Source: Liolophura sinensis (taxonomy: Eukaryota > Mollusca > Polyplacophora > Chitonida > Chitonidae). From it: a DNA stretch of 64,000 nucleotides. Numbering within the stretch: position 1 is the first letter of the stretch; the number at the start of each line of letters is the position of its first letter. A model generated the notes under the pieces. It ran no database searches, was not told where the DNA came from, and saw only the letters and a program-made list of their open reading frames with translations. Positions 39,803 to 50,240 of the stretch are shown piece after piece. A program made the position numbers and the translations under genes. Location: contig NC_088296.1 in the NCBI RefSeq assembly GCF_032854445.1, forward strand, positions 12,744,706-12,808,705, given 5' to 3'.

Positions 39803-41024
39803 ATAAATCAACAGGCCGGTAATTTTTTTGGAAGTATCGGGGAGGAGCAAAGGAGTGGCTGGGATGAGGATCAGTCTTCGTCTTCGTCTTCTTATCACCG
39901 GGATGCGGAAGAGAGCAGTGGACACCACCACCATCCCCACCCTCCCCAATCCTCATCATCCCCAATACGCCGACACCACCACCACCCGACGGAGAGGGGA
40001 GAAACCGCCGTCCCTGCACCTGCCTACGGTTTGTGGGAAGGGGGAGCCGGTTGGCGAGCGGGGGTAGGGCGGGGGGAACTACGGGAATCGAGTCCGGTAG
40101 ATGGAGATAACCACCCACCACTACCCCTCCGGCCAACAAACAACAACCCGCCGGAGATACCCCCGCCTCACCCAAACACGCATGGAGCGTTTTTACCGCA
40201 CCGAGGGCTCCCGTGGGGCGGGGTATTGGTCGGGGACTCCCCCCGGCAGTTGAATTTGAATTCAGCGGAGAGTTCAAACCCAGGTCGGGTTAGTTCCACC
40301 GTCACCCTCTCAGCACTCCCATCACCCATTTCCAACAACAACTCCACCACGATCACCTGGGTGGGTGGACGGCACGCCGGGGACGGGCCCGAGCGCGTCT
40401 AGATTCAGAGAGGGGTTTCATCCCGCCCTACAGCCCGGGTCTCACCCCAACCACGGGACACCAGCCGTAACCGCCGTGAGGATGAGAACCGGTTATCATC
40501 ACCCCTAGCCCAGGCTTTGCCTTCTACCCCCGGCTAGGGAAAGTAGGGGTGGTTAGAGCTCACCCCAACATGCCGCTCCACACAGCTGAACTCGACAATA
40601 ACAATTACCTAACCAGTGAGGAACGCGACAGCCTCGTTAGGAATGTGGGAGGAGCGGTTAAGAGCTCAACCGCCCCTAGAATGGTTTCTCATCCCCCGCG
40701 GGGGTTAGTGGGTTACCGTTGACGACCAAATCCACCGGAGGCGACACCACCACCAGCAGCACCACCAGCAGCACCACCAGCGACACCACCTATCGCACCT
40801 GGACCGGGCGCAGGTGAGGGGCTTGCGGCGTTCTCGCCGGGTAGGGGACAGGCATCCGACGATGTTCCGACATGTCGGATTTGTTATGAGAGACCGTGGG
40901 ATGCATGCCTCCTACCCTGCGGGCATTGCGGCGATTTGTCTCACCTGTGCCCGCAGACTGGACCCCCAGCGGTGCCCGTTTTGTAACCTATATATTTTTC
41001 CGTGTTGTTCGTTTATTTTATTAA
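39803..41024 (+). pseudogene. RING-finger gene copy 2 (dead)
   Basis: The start codon matching unit A's is ATA here (39,803). Small indels shift the N-terminal frame; the hydrophobic PILIIP core is still readable in one frame. The RING begins CRICYERPWDACLLPCGH, but a one-base insertion (GGGCATTGCGG against GGGCATGCGG) shifts the frame inside the zinc-binding core. The uninterrupted TCGTTAGGAATGTGGGAGGA at about 40,635 is the empty site for the LINE. Confidence 0.88.
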
Positions 41025-41177
41025 TTGTATACCTCGTTTTTTTTAATCGTTTTCGTGTAAATTTGTTTGAAAAAAAAACTAAAAAAAAAACAGCTGGCTG
41101 TTTAAAAAAAAAAAAAAAAAAAAAAAAGAAACATGGCTGTTTAAAAAAAGAAAAAAAGAAACAGCACTTTTTCCAAC

Positions 41178-41214
41178 GGCCCTTTTCAGGGCCACCCAAC
41201 TCTTCCCGAAAGAG
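41178..41214 (+). terminator. Histone-type 3' stem-loop, RING copy 2
   Basis: A perfect GGCCCTTTTCAGGGCC stem-loop with ACCCA after it and GAAAGAG at 41,208-41,214. It is unchanged although the upstream coding region is dead and its 3' UTR has gained A-rich insertions. Confidence 0.85.
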
Positions 41215-41345
41215 TACTTTCTCAATCTAAGCACTAAAAAAAGAAAGAAAAGAAACCCCACACCCAGACACAGTCTTCCCATTTTTTTTTTAATTGTACT
41301 TGTTCTGATATTTTTTTTTTATCCCAAATCCTCAAAGGTCTTCCT

Positions 41346-41742
41346 AACCTTCTACTCCACCTAAAGCATACCTAAAAACTTAGAGTTACTTATTTAAACT
41401 TAGAGTTACTTAAAACTTTGCCTAATTTACACCCAGCCTGAAACAAACAACAACCACTGTTTTCTCTATTTATCTATCTATATCCACATCCCATATACTG
41501 TTATACTGTTATACTGATAACCTTCTACTCCACCTAATGCATACCTAAAAACTTAGAGTTACTTAAAACTTTGCCTAATTTATACCCCAGCCTGAAACAA
41601 ACAAACCACTGTTTTCTCTATTTATCTATCTATATCCACATCCCATATACTGTTATACTGTTATACTTTACTCTAGTCTACTACACGCTAATATCACGCT
41701 AGTCTATACACATACCCCACCGCGGTGTGGAAAAAACCCACC
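41346..41742. repeat. 150-bp repeats (two copies) and TIR-like box, unit 2
   Basis: Counterpart of 34,416-34,956 with one repeat fewer. The TIR-like box (ATATCACGCTAGTCTATACA onward) is at 41,691-41,742. Confidence 0.9.
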
Positions 41743-41884
41743 AAATTTTTCTTGTGTGTATGTATAATGTATTGGTGTTTACTTATGTATTTTCAATGCA
41801 GGGTGGTTGGAAGGTAGGCAGGCAGGTCAGTCGGTGCAGCCGGTGGAGGGTAGGCTTGTCAGTATTAGACATATATACATATAT

Positions 41885-42360
41885 TACATATATACATAGC
41901 AGGCGAGGTGAACACAACCCCGGCTGACAACAATGTAGCGTCACGCGCACAACTCTGCCAGGGACTACCAGGCACTGCCAGGCGGGAGATTCTGGATGAA
42001 ACGCGCGGGAAAATGTAGCCGAGATGGATATATGAAAACACGCCCGCCCAATGATACATCACTTTTAGTGCTCTCACCCAGGCCCGCGCCCCCGCGTTTT
42101 CCTCCAACTTTACAAGCCGGGGTTGTCTTATAAAAGACCGATCACCTCGGTGGCACGTCACTCTACAGCGCTATATCTTTTCTAAGACTCAGGTTTTGAT
42201 GTATAGACAGTGGATCCAAAACTGAAGTCTACAACGGACAACAACAAACGAGGATTATAATGCTCTACTGGTTTTGTTAGTTCTTTGTAGGTTCTTTCAT
42301 ACCCAGAAAATAAATAACATTCTTGATGAGAATCAAAAGGTATATAACCAACCCGTTAGT
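41885..42360 (+). promoter_or_regulatory. Promoter segment upstream of the PC4-like gene, unit 2
   Basis: Counterpart of 35,085-35,660 with CTTATAAAAGACC at 42,128-42,140 and a second TATA-like GGTATATAACC at 42,340-42,350, about 105 bp before the PC4-like ATG. Relative to unit A, about 60 bp is missing near 42,225 and about 50 bp near 42,300. Confidence 0.6.
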
Positions 42361-42400
42361 AGGTTAAACCCGAGAGAAGAGAAGAGAAGAGACTGCTACA
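42350..42400. other. Head-to-tail junction lacking TIRs and zinc-finger gene
   Basis: Left of here the sequence follows unit A up to GTTAGTAGGT (35,661-35,670). Right of here it follows unit A from AGAAGAGAAGAGAC (about 12,848). All that lies between in the circular sense (35,671-37,070 and 12,303-12,847) is absent. This joins the right part of one unit to the left part of the next. Confidence 0.85.
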
Positions 42401-42452
42401 CGACCTACCTACCTACTTGTACCTGTACCTGCCTACCTAACTGTCTGGCGAG

Positions 42453-43361
42453 ATGAAACGCTCCACAACCGTGAACCCCCTGCATGCTGCCATCAGGATG
42501 AAACGCTCAGCGTCTGTACCTGCCCGGCTATCCACCATAGCCGAACAACAACAACAGCCTCCCGAGAAGAAGAGGAAGGTGTGCCTGCCCTTACCCAGCG
42601 AGGTTCTTGCCAAATTACAACTCGCCTCCTGGCTGTGGGTGGGGGTGTGTAGAGACGAGACGATTGGGATTTGCCAATCACCGACAGATCCGAACGCTCC
42701 ACCCAAACGCGTCAGGCTTGACGGGGTGGGGTGGACTCGGCTCAAGAACCTGGCTGCTGATCTACCTGAGGCGGGTTTACCTGTGCGGGAGCCACTCTCC
42801 AACGGGTACTTTCCGTCCACGCTGACGAACTCGGAGGGTGTCCTGTACGTTCATGTGAAGAAATGGCGAGCCTACCAACCGAACGGTCGACTCTACCCGA
42901 CGAGTGAGGGTATCACGCTCAAGTACTGGACTTACTGGCAAAAACTAGTCCAGGCCATCCCCGACATCGACGCCTTGGTGCTGATGGTGATCGAGGCTGG
43001 TGATAACGACGACATCCAAGAGCCCCAAGAGCCCCAAGAGCCGGGGATGGAGATGGAGATGATGATGGAGACGGAGGAGGGGGGGAAGACTGAAGAGACT
43101 GGAGAGACCGGAGGGACTGGAGGTGAGGTGAATGCTGCTATGAGTGCTGCTTTGATCGCTGCTGTGACGGCTGCTGATGAGGAGACTGCTGATGATGCGA
43201 CTACTGCTGCTACTGCAACCCCCAACATCCCCGACGTCCCAGTGGAAAAGGTGGAAAAGGTTGAGCCGTTAAACCCCTTGCTGTGGCAAGCTTACGATGT
43301 AACTCTCCAACCTCACCTCCTCAAGTTACAGCGCGATGTGTACGGTCAACACCGCGAGTGA
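42453..43361 (+). CDS. PC4-like protein, unit 2
   Basis: 302 residues, highly similar to the unit A product, with the same PPEKKRKV basic signal and PC4-like YVHVKKWRAYQ...WTYWQKLVQAIPDID block. The ATG at 42,453 (GCGAGATGAAACG) is shared. Shorter Glu-rich and Ala/Thr-rich linkers account for the length difference. The C-terminus reads WQAYDVTLQPHLLKLQRDVY and then a stop. Coding-like text continues in another frame immediately after, so the original protein may have been longer. Confidence 0.72.
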   Translation: MKRSTTVNPLHAAIRMKRSASVPARLSTIAEQQQQPPEKKRKVCLPLPSEVLAKLQLASWLWVGVCRDETIGICQSPTDPNAPPKRVRLDGVGWTRLKNLAADLPEAGLPVREPLSNGYFPSTLTNSEGVLYVHVKKWRAYQPNGRLYPTSEGITLKYWTYWQKLVQAIPDIDALVLMVIEAGDNDDIQEPQEPQEPGMEMEMMMETEEGGKTEETGETGGTGGEVNAAMSAALIAAVTAADEETADDATTAATATPNIPDVPVEKVEKVEPLNPLLWQAYDVTLQPHLLKLQRDVYGQHRE

Positions 43362-44476
43362 CCCATCTCCTCCCCGACCTCCCTTGCTGGAGAACCGAGA
43401 GCTGGCCCTGAGTATCGTGGACGAGGCCCGTATGCGTTACCTAAAAGAGGGACCTTGTGTTGGTCAAGTTCATGCGCCAGGCTCGTAAGGCAGCCTCCCT
43501 CCACTGGGCTGTTGAGAAGAGTGTGAAAGACCAACTGCGGCAGTTTTTAAATGAGACACCAATCAACAAATCGAACCCGGCATTCGCCCAGATGTACGTG
43601 GAGTATTTGATGACAGCCAACAACTTCTCCGCGCCTGACGAGCAGCCTACAATCCTACCTAACAACCGAGCCGACCAGGCTACCCAGGCCACCCAGACGA
43701 TGACCGAGTGAGTGTGTTTTTGTTTTAACCGCACCACCCTTACCCAGCTTTTTTTTTTGTTTTGTTTTTCCCTTCATACATTCTCGTTTTGTTTTTTACC
43801 TATGTGTTTTTTACAGGGAGATGACTAGGGTGGTGCGCGTTATAAACATTGACCAATGTCGGCACTTTCATATTGGCGATACAATCGTCATCACGAGACA
43901 TATCTCACCGTGAGAACAAAATAATGGACACTTACAACATGTATTTATTCGTTCATTCGTTGATGTGTTCACTGTTCGAGTTCGAAAAAAAATAAATAAA
44001 AAAAAGTTTTCAGGTTGACGACCCTGGTCTTTTGTGATGGTTATTGTCTTTACCTGTTTGTTCAGGGATAGTCTATCTATCTATCTATCTATCTATCTAT
44101 CGTTTTGATTGATGTGGATAGGGTTCGGTCGGTGACGGCATTAGAATGACGACAGTGTCTTCTTTATGTCTTTTCTAGCCTGGCGAAGCTCCGTACAACA
44201 ACGCAATGGAAAGACTGGGTAGCTGTCGTCACCGACCTGCAAAGCTACACAAGGGTACTTCGTAGTATGTTTGCGGATGGTAGGGTGAACGAGAGCCGAC
44301 TGCAGGTGCTGCGAGCGTACACTGAAGACGTCTGTCAGCATGTCGAGGATTCCCGACCTATTCAAGCGTATTACGTAGAGATTGTTCGTGCCACGTTAAT
44401 GTACGAAGTGCGACTCCCTCCCAACCACACAGAGGTCTATCAACGCTCCGTGTTACATACCTGTACATTGCTGTAA
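43362..44476 (+). CDS. Spliced gene of unknown function (intron 43,708-44,178)
   Basis: An open frame (ATG in this frame at about 43,472) includes VEKSVKDQLRQFLNETPINK and ends at a consensus donor, GTGAGT, at 43,708. The acceptor TTTATGTCTTTTCTAG ends at 44,178. Joining these keeps the frame into a second exon, LAKLRTTTQWKDWVAVVTDL, which runs to CTLL and a stop at 44,476. Just upstream, coding-like text (LLENRELALSIVDEARMRYL) lies in a different frame, so this may be the 3' part of the PC4-like gene or a separate gene. No known domain recognised. Unit A has lost nearly all of it. Confidence 0.6.
43708..44178 (+). other. Predicted intron (471 bp)
   Basis: GTGAGT donor, pyrimidine-rich TTTATGTCTTTTCTAG acceptor and T-rich body with a (TATC)n microsatellite at about 44,074-44,101. 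A competing acceptor (GTGTTTTTTACAG) ends at about 43,817, but it leads to an early stop. Confidence 0.6.
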
Positions 44477-45139
44477 ATAATAATAATACTGTTACCTTAC
44501 TATGGAATCCATCCCCGGTTTTTGTGTTTTCTTTTTTTTTATATGGACTGGGTCAGTGTGTCAGTGTGTCATGCTAGGGTTGATATCTATCCCGATAGCT
44601 CCTATGTGTTATGTATGGACGCACCAGCTAGCTGGCTGGCTGGCTGGCTGGCAATAATGTATACAATGTATACAAGGCGCAGCCGAGCAAAAACCACGTG
44701 TCCAAACAAAAACCACGTGTCAAAACAAAGCACAGCTGACAACATTGTTGGCCTGACTGCAGGCTGGCTGGCGGGTAGGATCGCTCAGCGTGTCTTTGCA
44801 ACACTGTTCCCCCAGGAAGGCTCACTGCTGCAGGCAGAGGGACGGTGTTATGAACCGTAGAGCCTGTCGGTGGGATTTTCCTGTCTGGCTACCTGTGGGT
44901 TGTGGTAGGGATGGCTGGATCTACACCACACCCAAACACGCATACACACTGGAAACTCTACTCTACTCTACTCTACTATACTATACTTTACTCTACTCTA
45001 CTCTACTAGACTATACTCTACTATACTATACTATACCCCACTCCACTCCACTCCACTCTATACTATATATAGGCGGTCTGAGGTAGGTTCACTCATTACA
45101 CACAACAGACACCAAGCAGCAAGGACGACGTGGCGGACT
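44477..45139 (+). promoter_or_regulatory. Integrase promoter region, unit 2
   Basis: It holds a full inverted 65-bp module (44,545-44,617), GGCTGG repeats, two CACGTG E-boxes in the phrase AAAACCACGTGTCCAAACAA (44,691-44,721), a (CTCTA)n tract at 44,957-45,060 and TATATATAGGCGG at 45,064-45,076. The E-box phrase recurs in inverted orientation at 56,490-56,530. Most of 44,590-45,050 is missing from unit A. Confidence 0.6.
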
Positions 45140-46275
45140 ATGCCTCGCCTCACTCGCACCAACCCACGGCGGAAAAAAAATCAGTCACGCCGGGCCGTGG
45201 TTCAAACCCGATCGACACCGCTCTCCATGCTTTGTATTATAACCCAGACAGTCCAGCGGCTTACAGCGGGGTTCAACCCCTGCTCAAGGCAGCTCGACAA
45301 CAGGGACTCAAAGTGAGTCGAACCCACGTGTCGGCTTGGCTGGCTCAGCAGGACACGTACACACTCCACCGGCCTGCACGCCGCCATTACCCGCGTAACC
45401 GAGTGGTGGTTGGGGGTATGGACAGTCAGTGGCAGGCGGACCTGGTCGACATGACAGCGTTCGCCAAAGAGAATGACAACAACCGTTACCTACTGACCTG
45501 CATCGATGTCCTCTCCAAGTATGCCTGGGTGATGCCACTCCGGGCCAAAACCGGGGCTCGTTTGATCGAGGCATTTCAACAGATTTTCAAGACGGGTCGC
45601 CGACCATTGTACCTGCGAACGGACGAGGGGAAAGAGTTTCTGAACAGACCGTTTCAAGCTTTTTAAAGGACAAAGGGGTGTTTTTCTTTCACACGTTTAA
45701 CGAAACCAAAGCCTCTGTGGTAGAACGGTTCAACCGCACTTTGAAAGGTCGCATGTACAAATATTTCACCGCTCACAACACTCGGCGATACCTGGACGCC
45801 TTACCGGCGCTGGTTCGCGGTTACAATCAAGCCTACCACCGAAGCATACGACGAGCCCCTATCGACGTCACCCCCCAGAACCAGAAGGAAGTCCGGCAAG
45901 TCCGACAGACCCACAGCCAAACGTTCGCTCCACCGGTATCGGGCCGGTGATCTCGTGCGTATCAGTAAAGTGAAAGGGAAATTTGAAAAATCATACCTGC
46001 CGAATTGGAGCACGGAAATGTTCCGCATCGTCCGCTCCCACCGTCGACAGCCTGCTGTGTACACACTGGAGGATTTGAACGGGGACCAATTGCTAGGGAC
46101 GTTTTACGAAACCGAACTCCAACCTGTGACAGCCGCGGTGGATAAGTTTTATCAGGTGGAGAAGATCTTAAAAAGGGAGCGGCGGCGAGGGAAACTGTAC
46201 TATTGGGTGAAGTGGGTCGGTTATCCACTCAGCTTTAATTCTTGGGTGCCGGCCACAGACGTGAAACGTATTTAA
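45140..46275 (+). pseudogene. Integrase, unit 2 (broken)
   Basis: Same DDE and chromodomain architecture as unit A. The 5' ATG (45,140) and the domain frame are again separated by an A run, 8 A here. A one-base loss near 45,662 (CAAGCTTTTTAAAGG) shifts the frame after LRTDEGKEFLNRPFQAF, separating the catalytic Glu from the two Asp. A further alteration near 45,905-45,950 disrupts the linker. The chromodomain remains readable (YYWVKWVGYPLSFNSW). Confidence 0.92.
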
Positions 46276-46325
46276 ACCCGAGGCTAACGGGGTCGCTACC
46301 ACTTCCGACTGACCTGCCTCAAGGG

Positions 46326-46910
46326 ATGGATCGGTGTATACAAGGCTTGCGCGAGAATAAAGGGACCGTAGCAGCCGTACTGGGCGTTCTCTTGTACATC
46401 GGTGCTTTAGTGGGTGGATTGGCTGCGGAACTCAGCCTACAACTGCTCCAAGACCAGTCAACCCTGCAATATCTACGAGGACAATTGAACAAGACGCGTT
46501 TCCGCTGCATTGGAACACCTGTATCGCCACCTCAACCACCGTCAATTGCCCGTCGGTTTGACAATACCGAGAACGCCGCCACTGCCACTAGCGCCATTAC
46601 CCCGAGCTGGGATCGAACTCCCACGTCACAACCCTCCACACCCACCTCAACCACACTACACCGACGGCACCCACTCTACTCAAACTCCTCAAATTCCTCA
46701 CCTCCTTCACCCACCCCTACTCACCCCACCACACCAATACCTAGCATCGTTTCCACACCTGTCTATCTACCCCCTAACACAACACAGGTAACACAGGCAA
46801 CACAGGTAACACAGGCAACGCAGGCGACACAGGTACCATCACCTGCCGTCACTCCCCCCACTATCCACCACCCCCACCCGTACGACGATCGAAACCGCCG
46901 ACGGAGCTAG
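46326..46910 (+). CDS. Single-pass membrane protein, unit 2
   Basis: Open copy of the unit A membrane gene with the same hydrophobic segment and a Thr/Pro-rich region. It has fewer TQ repeats, consistent with repeat-length change. It starts at the conserved ATG after the integrase stop and ends 8 bp before the ATPase. Confidence 0.68.
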   Translation: MDRCIQGLRENKGTVAAVLGVLLYIGALVGGLAAELSLQLLQDQSTLQYLRGQLNKTRFRCIGTPVSPPQPPSIARRFDNTENAATATSAITPSWDRTPTSQPSTPTSTTLHRRHPLYSNSSNSSPPSPTPTHPTTPIPSIVSTPVYLPPNTTQVTQATQVTQATQATQVPSPAVTPPTIHHPHPYDDRNRRRS

Positions 46911-46918
46911 TTCTACCC

Positions 46919-47537
46919 ATGGACACGCGATGGGAGCATCCCTTTACCTGCACTGTCAGCGGCCAGACGGGATCTGTGAAGTCTGTGTTTGTGAAACGGT
47001 TAGTGGAACACGCTCCAGCTCTCATTCATCCACCCCCACAACGCATCGTCTGGTGTTACGGGGAGTGGCAGCCATTGTACACCACGTTACTTCACGTTCA
47101 GTTTGAAGAAGGTGTGCTCAGCCCGTCCACTTTCGACCCGGGGGAGCGGACGTTAGTCGTCGTGGATTATTTGATGGCTGAAGCCGACGATCGCGTGACA
47201 AAACTCTTCACCAAAGGCTGTCACCACCGCAATATCAGCGTGGTGTACATCGTGCAGAATTTGTTTAAGAAAAACCAAAGACCATCGCACCATCAGTTCG
47301 AACGCACACTACTTGGTGTTGTTCAAAAACCCGCGAGATGTATCCCAAATTACCACGATCGCTAAACAAATGGCTCCAGGGCGGACACAGTATATGCGCG
47401 AGGCCTTTGAAGATGCCACGGCTGAACCTCACGGGTATTTGCTGGTGGATTTCAAGCAAACCACACCCGATCACCTGCGACTTCGCACCCACATTTTCCC
47501 CGGGGAGATTCAACACGCCTATCTCCCCAAGTCATAA
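46919..47537 (+). pseudogene. Packaging ATPase, unit 2 (inactivated)
   Basis: A Gly of the P-loop is changed (GQTGSVKS against GPTGSGKS). The Walker B Asp-Asp is changed (VVVDYLM against VVVDDLM), and a frameshift lies between 47,265 and 47,310 (after VQNLFKKNQR). Loss of both nucleotide-binding motifs indicates relaxed selection. Confidence 0.93.
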
Positions 47538-47960
47538 CACCAACTTTGAACCTACAATCTATCACATCAGTTTGTTTTGGCTGGCTGGGTGGTGGACTGG
47601 CTGGTGGGTGGGCTGGCTGACGTGTCAGCTGACGGACTGGTAAAACAGTGTATTATTGCGGCGAGCGGTGACTAGGTCAGTGTGTCAGTGTGTGTGTGTG
47701 TGTGTGTGTTATCATAAACACAACACGCCTATCTCCCCCAAGTCATAATACCAACTTTGAACCTACAATCTGTCACAGTTTGTTTTGGCTGGCTGGCTGG
47801 CTGGCTGGCGGGTGGGTGGGCTGGCTGACGTGTCAGCTGACGGCCTGGTAAAACAGTGTATTATTGCGACGAGCGGTGACTAGGTCAGTGTGTCAGTGTG
47901 TCATCATAAAACTTTGAACACAGTCTATCACCTCAGTTGCTCTCACGACGACTACCCGTG
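47517..47960. repeat. Tandem duplication of the post-ATPase spacer
   Basis: The block from CACGCCTATCTCCCC to GTCAGTGTGTCAGTGTG occurs twice (47,515-47,700 and 47,723-47,900), separated by a (TG)n tract. Unit A has it once (16,577-16,755). Each copy carries the GGCTGG tract and the GGTCAGTGTGTC module. Confidence 0.9.
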
Positions 47961-48347
47961 ATGAGGTCACGCCGTCTCCAACGTTACGGTCCCTTATTAA
48001 CCCTGCTCGCGCGAGCCACCCCCTCTATTCGTCAGGCTGTGCTGCGGGGTAACGATCCAGGATTACTCCGGTGCTTGTGTGAATGTGCTAAGAATGTGTT
48101 AAATGGAAACGTTCCACTCTCGCCGGCTCAGAAGGTGAAGTTACAGCGACACAAGACGGGTCTTCGCACTTTGGTGAAGAAAAGTGTTCCCCTGCATAAG
48201 AAAGGACGGATTGTTCAACGTTGTGGATTCCTGCCACTGCTACTCGCTCCCCTCCTCGCCAAAGCCATTGTACCAGCCGTTCTCGGGGGTGTTGTCGGCG
48301 GTGTCGTTAAGGGTGTCACTAGTAAGGCTATAGCTGGTGGCAGGTAA
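47961..48347 (+). CDS. Small basic protein with hydrophobic C-terminus, unit 2
   Basis: Intact counterpart of 16,813-17,199, 128 residues, with only a few substitutions (for example VQRCGFLPLL against VQRGGFLPLL). It ends in the same TAATG overlap (48,345-48,349). Confidence 0.75.
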   Translation: MRSRRLQRYGPLLTLLARATPSIRQAVLRGNDPGLLRCLCECAKNVLNGNVPLSPAQKVKLQRHKTGLRTLVKKSVPLHKKGRIVQRCGFLPLLLAPLLAKAIVPAVLGGVVGGVVKGVTSKAIAGGR

Positions 48348-49009
48348 TGCAGCAGGCCAAGAAAATGGCCTTGGTCGAGCCACGGCTCTTAGAGACGCTC
48401 ACACGACCTTCACCTGAAGGCCACCCACCCCCAGCCTACCCCAGCTCCCCATACCCCGTCCCCAGTACGGTGAAAGCCCTCAACACGCTCGATCAAGAGA
48501 TGGCCTCGATCCTCCACGACAGGACTCTCTCGGACGAGGAGAAAATACAGCGATATCACCACACCCTTCAACGGTACCGAACGTTTCAAGATCAATACCA
48601 AATCGGGCAGCGCCGAGTTCGATCCCACCTCATGCCAAACCCACGCCCAGTCGTTTTTTGAGCGAGGCGGACAAGGCGATGGTAGACACCCCAACCCTGA
48701 CCCTACAGCCTACCACCCCTACCACCCATGTCCCCTCACACGAGCGCTCAGCACCCCGGGATCACTACCGGGCTTGGGTGCGGGAAAAAAATGAGCACAC
48801 CCGCCGAGTTGGGGAATCCCCCGATCGCCAGAACCCCGACCAGCCAACAAAACAAAAAAAAAACCAGGCCCTCGACCACTACCGCGTCTAGTACCACACA
48901 CACCACACACACCACACCAAAGCGACCCAAGAAGACGCGACGACGCCAGCGACCCGAACTCCGGCCCGCTTCATCTGTCATACGCCCGCTAAGGTGGAGT
49001 CCCTATTAA
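48347..49009 (+). pseudogene. Helical/Pro-rich Polinton protein, unit 2 (frameshifted)
   Basis: The N-terminal helical block (NTLDQEMASILHDRTLSDEE) is kept. A shift after RYRTFQDQYQIGQR (about 48,612) leads to a stop at 48,661. The basic C-terminal text continues in other frames to 49,009. Confidence 0.85.
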
Positions 49010-49073
49010 TTAAATATAGGCGCCAGAGGACAAAACGATCAGTCCACCTGAGGGAGATCATCTCACCCACACC

Positions 49074-49847
49074 ATGTTTTACGTGACGCTACCCAGTAAC
49101 AGCTCGCTGGACTACTTCCCCAACAATACCTTGACGCGTTTCACCACCCAATTACCCCGCCCCATCCATTTGACAGGTGACTGGGAATGTGGGCTGGTCG
49201 AAATACAGTATCCCCGGACTTGGTTTAACGTGCGGTCAGGTGAAGTGTGGTATACCATAGACTCCCCAAAGGACTCGCACCACGGTACGCATAAGCTCAT
49301 ATTACCAGCCGGCTACTACTCGACACCCAAAGACCTGGCCTGGGGGTTGACCAAATCGTTAAGCGAGACAGAGATCCGCGATCTCCAGGAGCACGCCGGG
49401 GACTTAACGTTTGAGTTCGACGATATGCAGCGGAAATACAGCGTGCGGTTTGAGAAACCACTGGGGCTTGGTTTCAGCCCATGGCTAATGGACCTCATGA
49501 ATTTACCGTACGGATGGCTCATGGGACCGGCGGACCTCATGTATGTCGGTGCCAAGGATTTAACGATCAGCACACCCACGCTGTACGTGTACACAGACAT
49601 TATCGAACCGCGTGTGGTGGGGGACACGTTGGCCCCGCTGTTGCGGACGGTTACCACGGAAGGGCAGTATGGGGAGCACGTCTCCAAGACTTTCCAACAC
49701 GTGGAATACATCCCCGTGCAGTCCAAACATTTCTCGACGGTGGACATTGATATTAGGGACGACACCGGTCAATCCGTCGCATTTGAACGCATTAAAGTGG
49801 TGGTGACACTTCACTTTCGACAGCAGCGTGCTTTACCCTTGCAATAA
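49074..49847 (+). CDS. Minor capsid (penton-like) protein, unit 2, full length
   Basis: 257 residues, intact, with the conserved C-terminal end (VVVTLHFRQQ) that unit A lacks. Its stop overlaps the next ATG as TAATG (49,845-49,849). It starts MFYVTLPSNSSLDYFPNN like unit A. It is one of the few unbroken genes of unit 2. Confidence 0.87.
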   Translation: MFYVTLPSNSSLDYFPNNTLTRFTTQLPRPIHLTGDWECGLVEIQYPRTWFNVRSGEVWYTIDSPKDSHHGTHKLILPAGYYSTPKDLAWGLTKSLSETEIRDLQEHAGDLTFEFDDMQRKYSVRFEKPLGLGFSPWLMDLMNLPYGWLMGPADLMYVGAKDLTISTPTLYVYTDIIEPRVVGDTLAPLLRTVTTEGQYGEHVSKTFQHVEYIPVQSKHFSTVDIDIRDDTGQSVAFERIKVVVTLHFRQQRALPLQ

Positions 49848-50210
49848 TGGCATCACAGCAGCTGGGCGGTCTCAGCAAACTGCTCCCACACCCTTGTGTA
49901 CCTCGCCGGCTGTGAAAGCACTGGGCAAAACGGCGTTACGAACCGGACTGCAAGTCGTGGGGGACGTGTTGAGAGGGGGCGTGTCATCACAACAGGCTTT
50001 GAAACGACGCGGTTTGGCGACTGGAAACAGCTGCTGGTCAAAGCTAGTCGCTACGCCCGACAGCGGTTACTGGGTGAGCCTATAAAACGGAAGACACCAC
50101 GCGTCACCGACACGTGGGACTTAAAAGACGTGCCGTCAAGCCCAGAAGAAGACACATCAAAGCTCGAGCCGCATCGAATGCCCTGAATCCACCGGATATT
50201 TTCAGCTAAA
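49847..50210 (+). pseudogene. pVI/pX-like protein, unit 2 (deleted and frameshifted)
   Basis: About 80 bp is missing after the first few codons (MASQQ then LGGL-like text), and the downstream frame shifts near 49,890 and 50,030. The basic C-terminal text (RKTPRVTDTWDLKD) is in a different frame and has lost about 12 bp relative to unit A. Confidence 0.85.
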
Positions 50211-50240
50211 CACACACGCGCACGCGCACATACACAAGCC

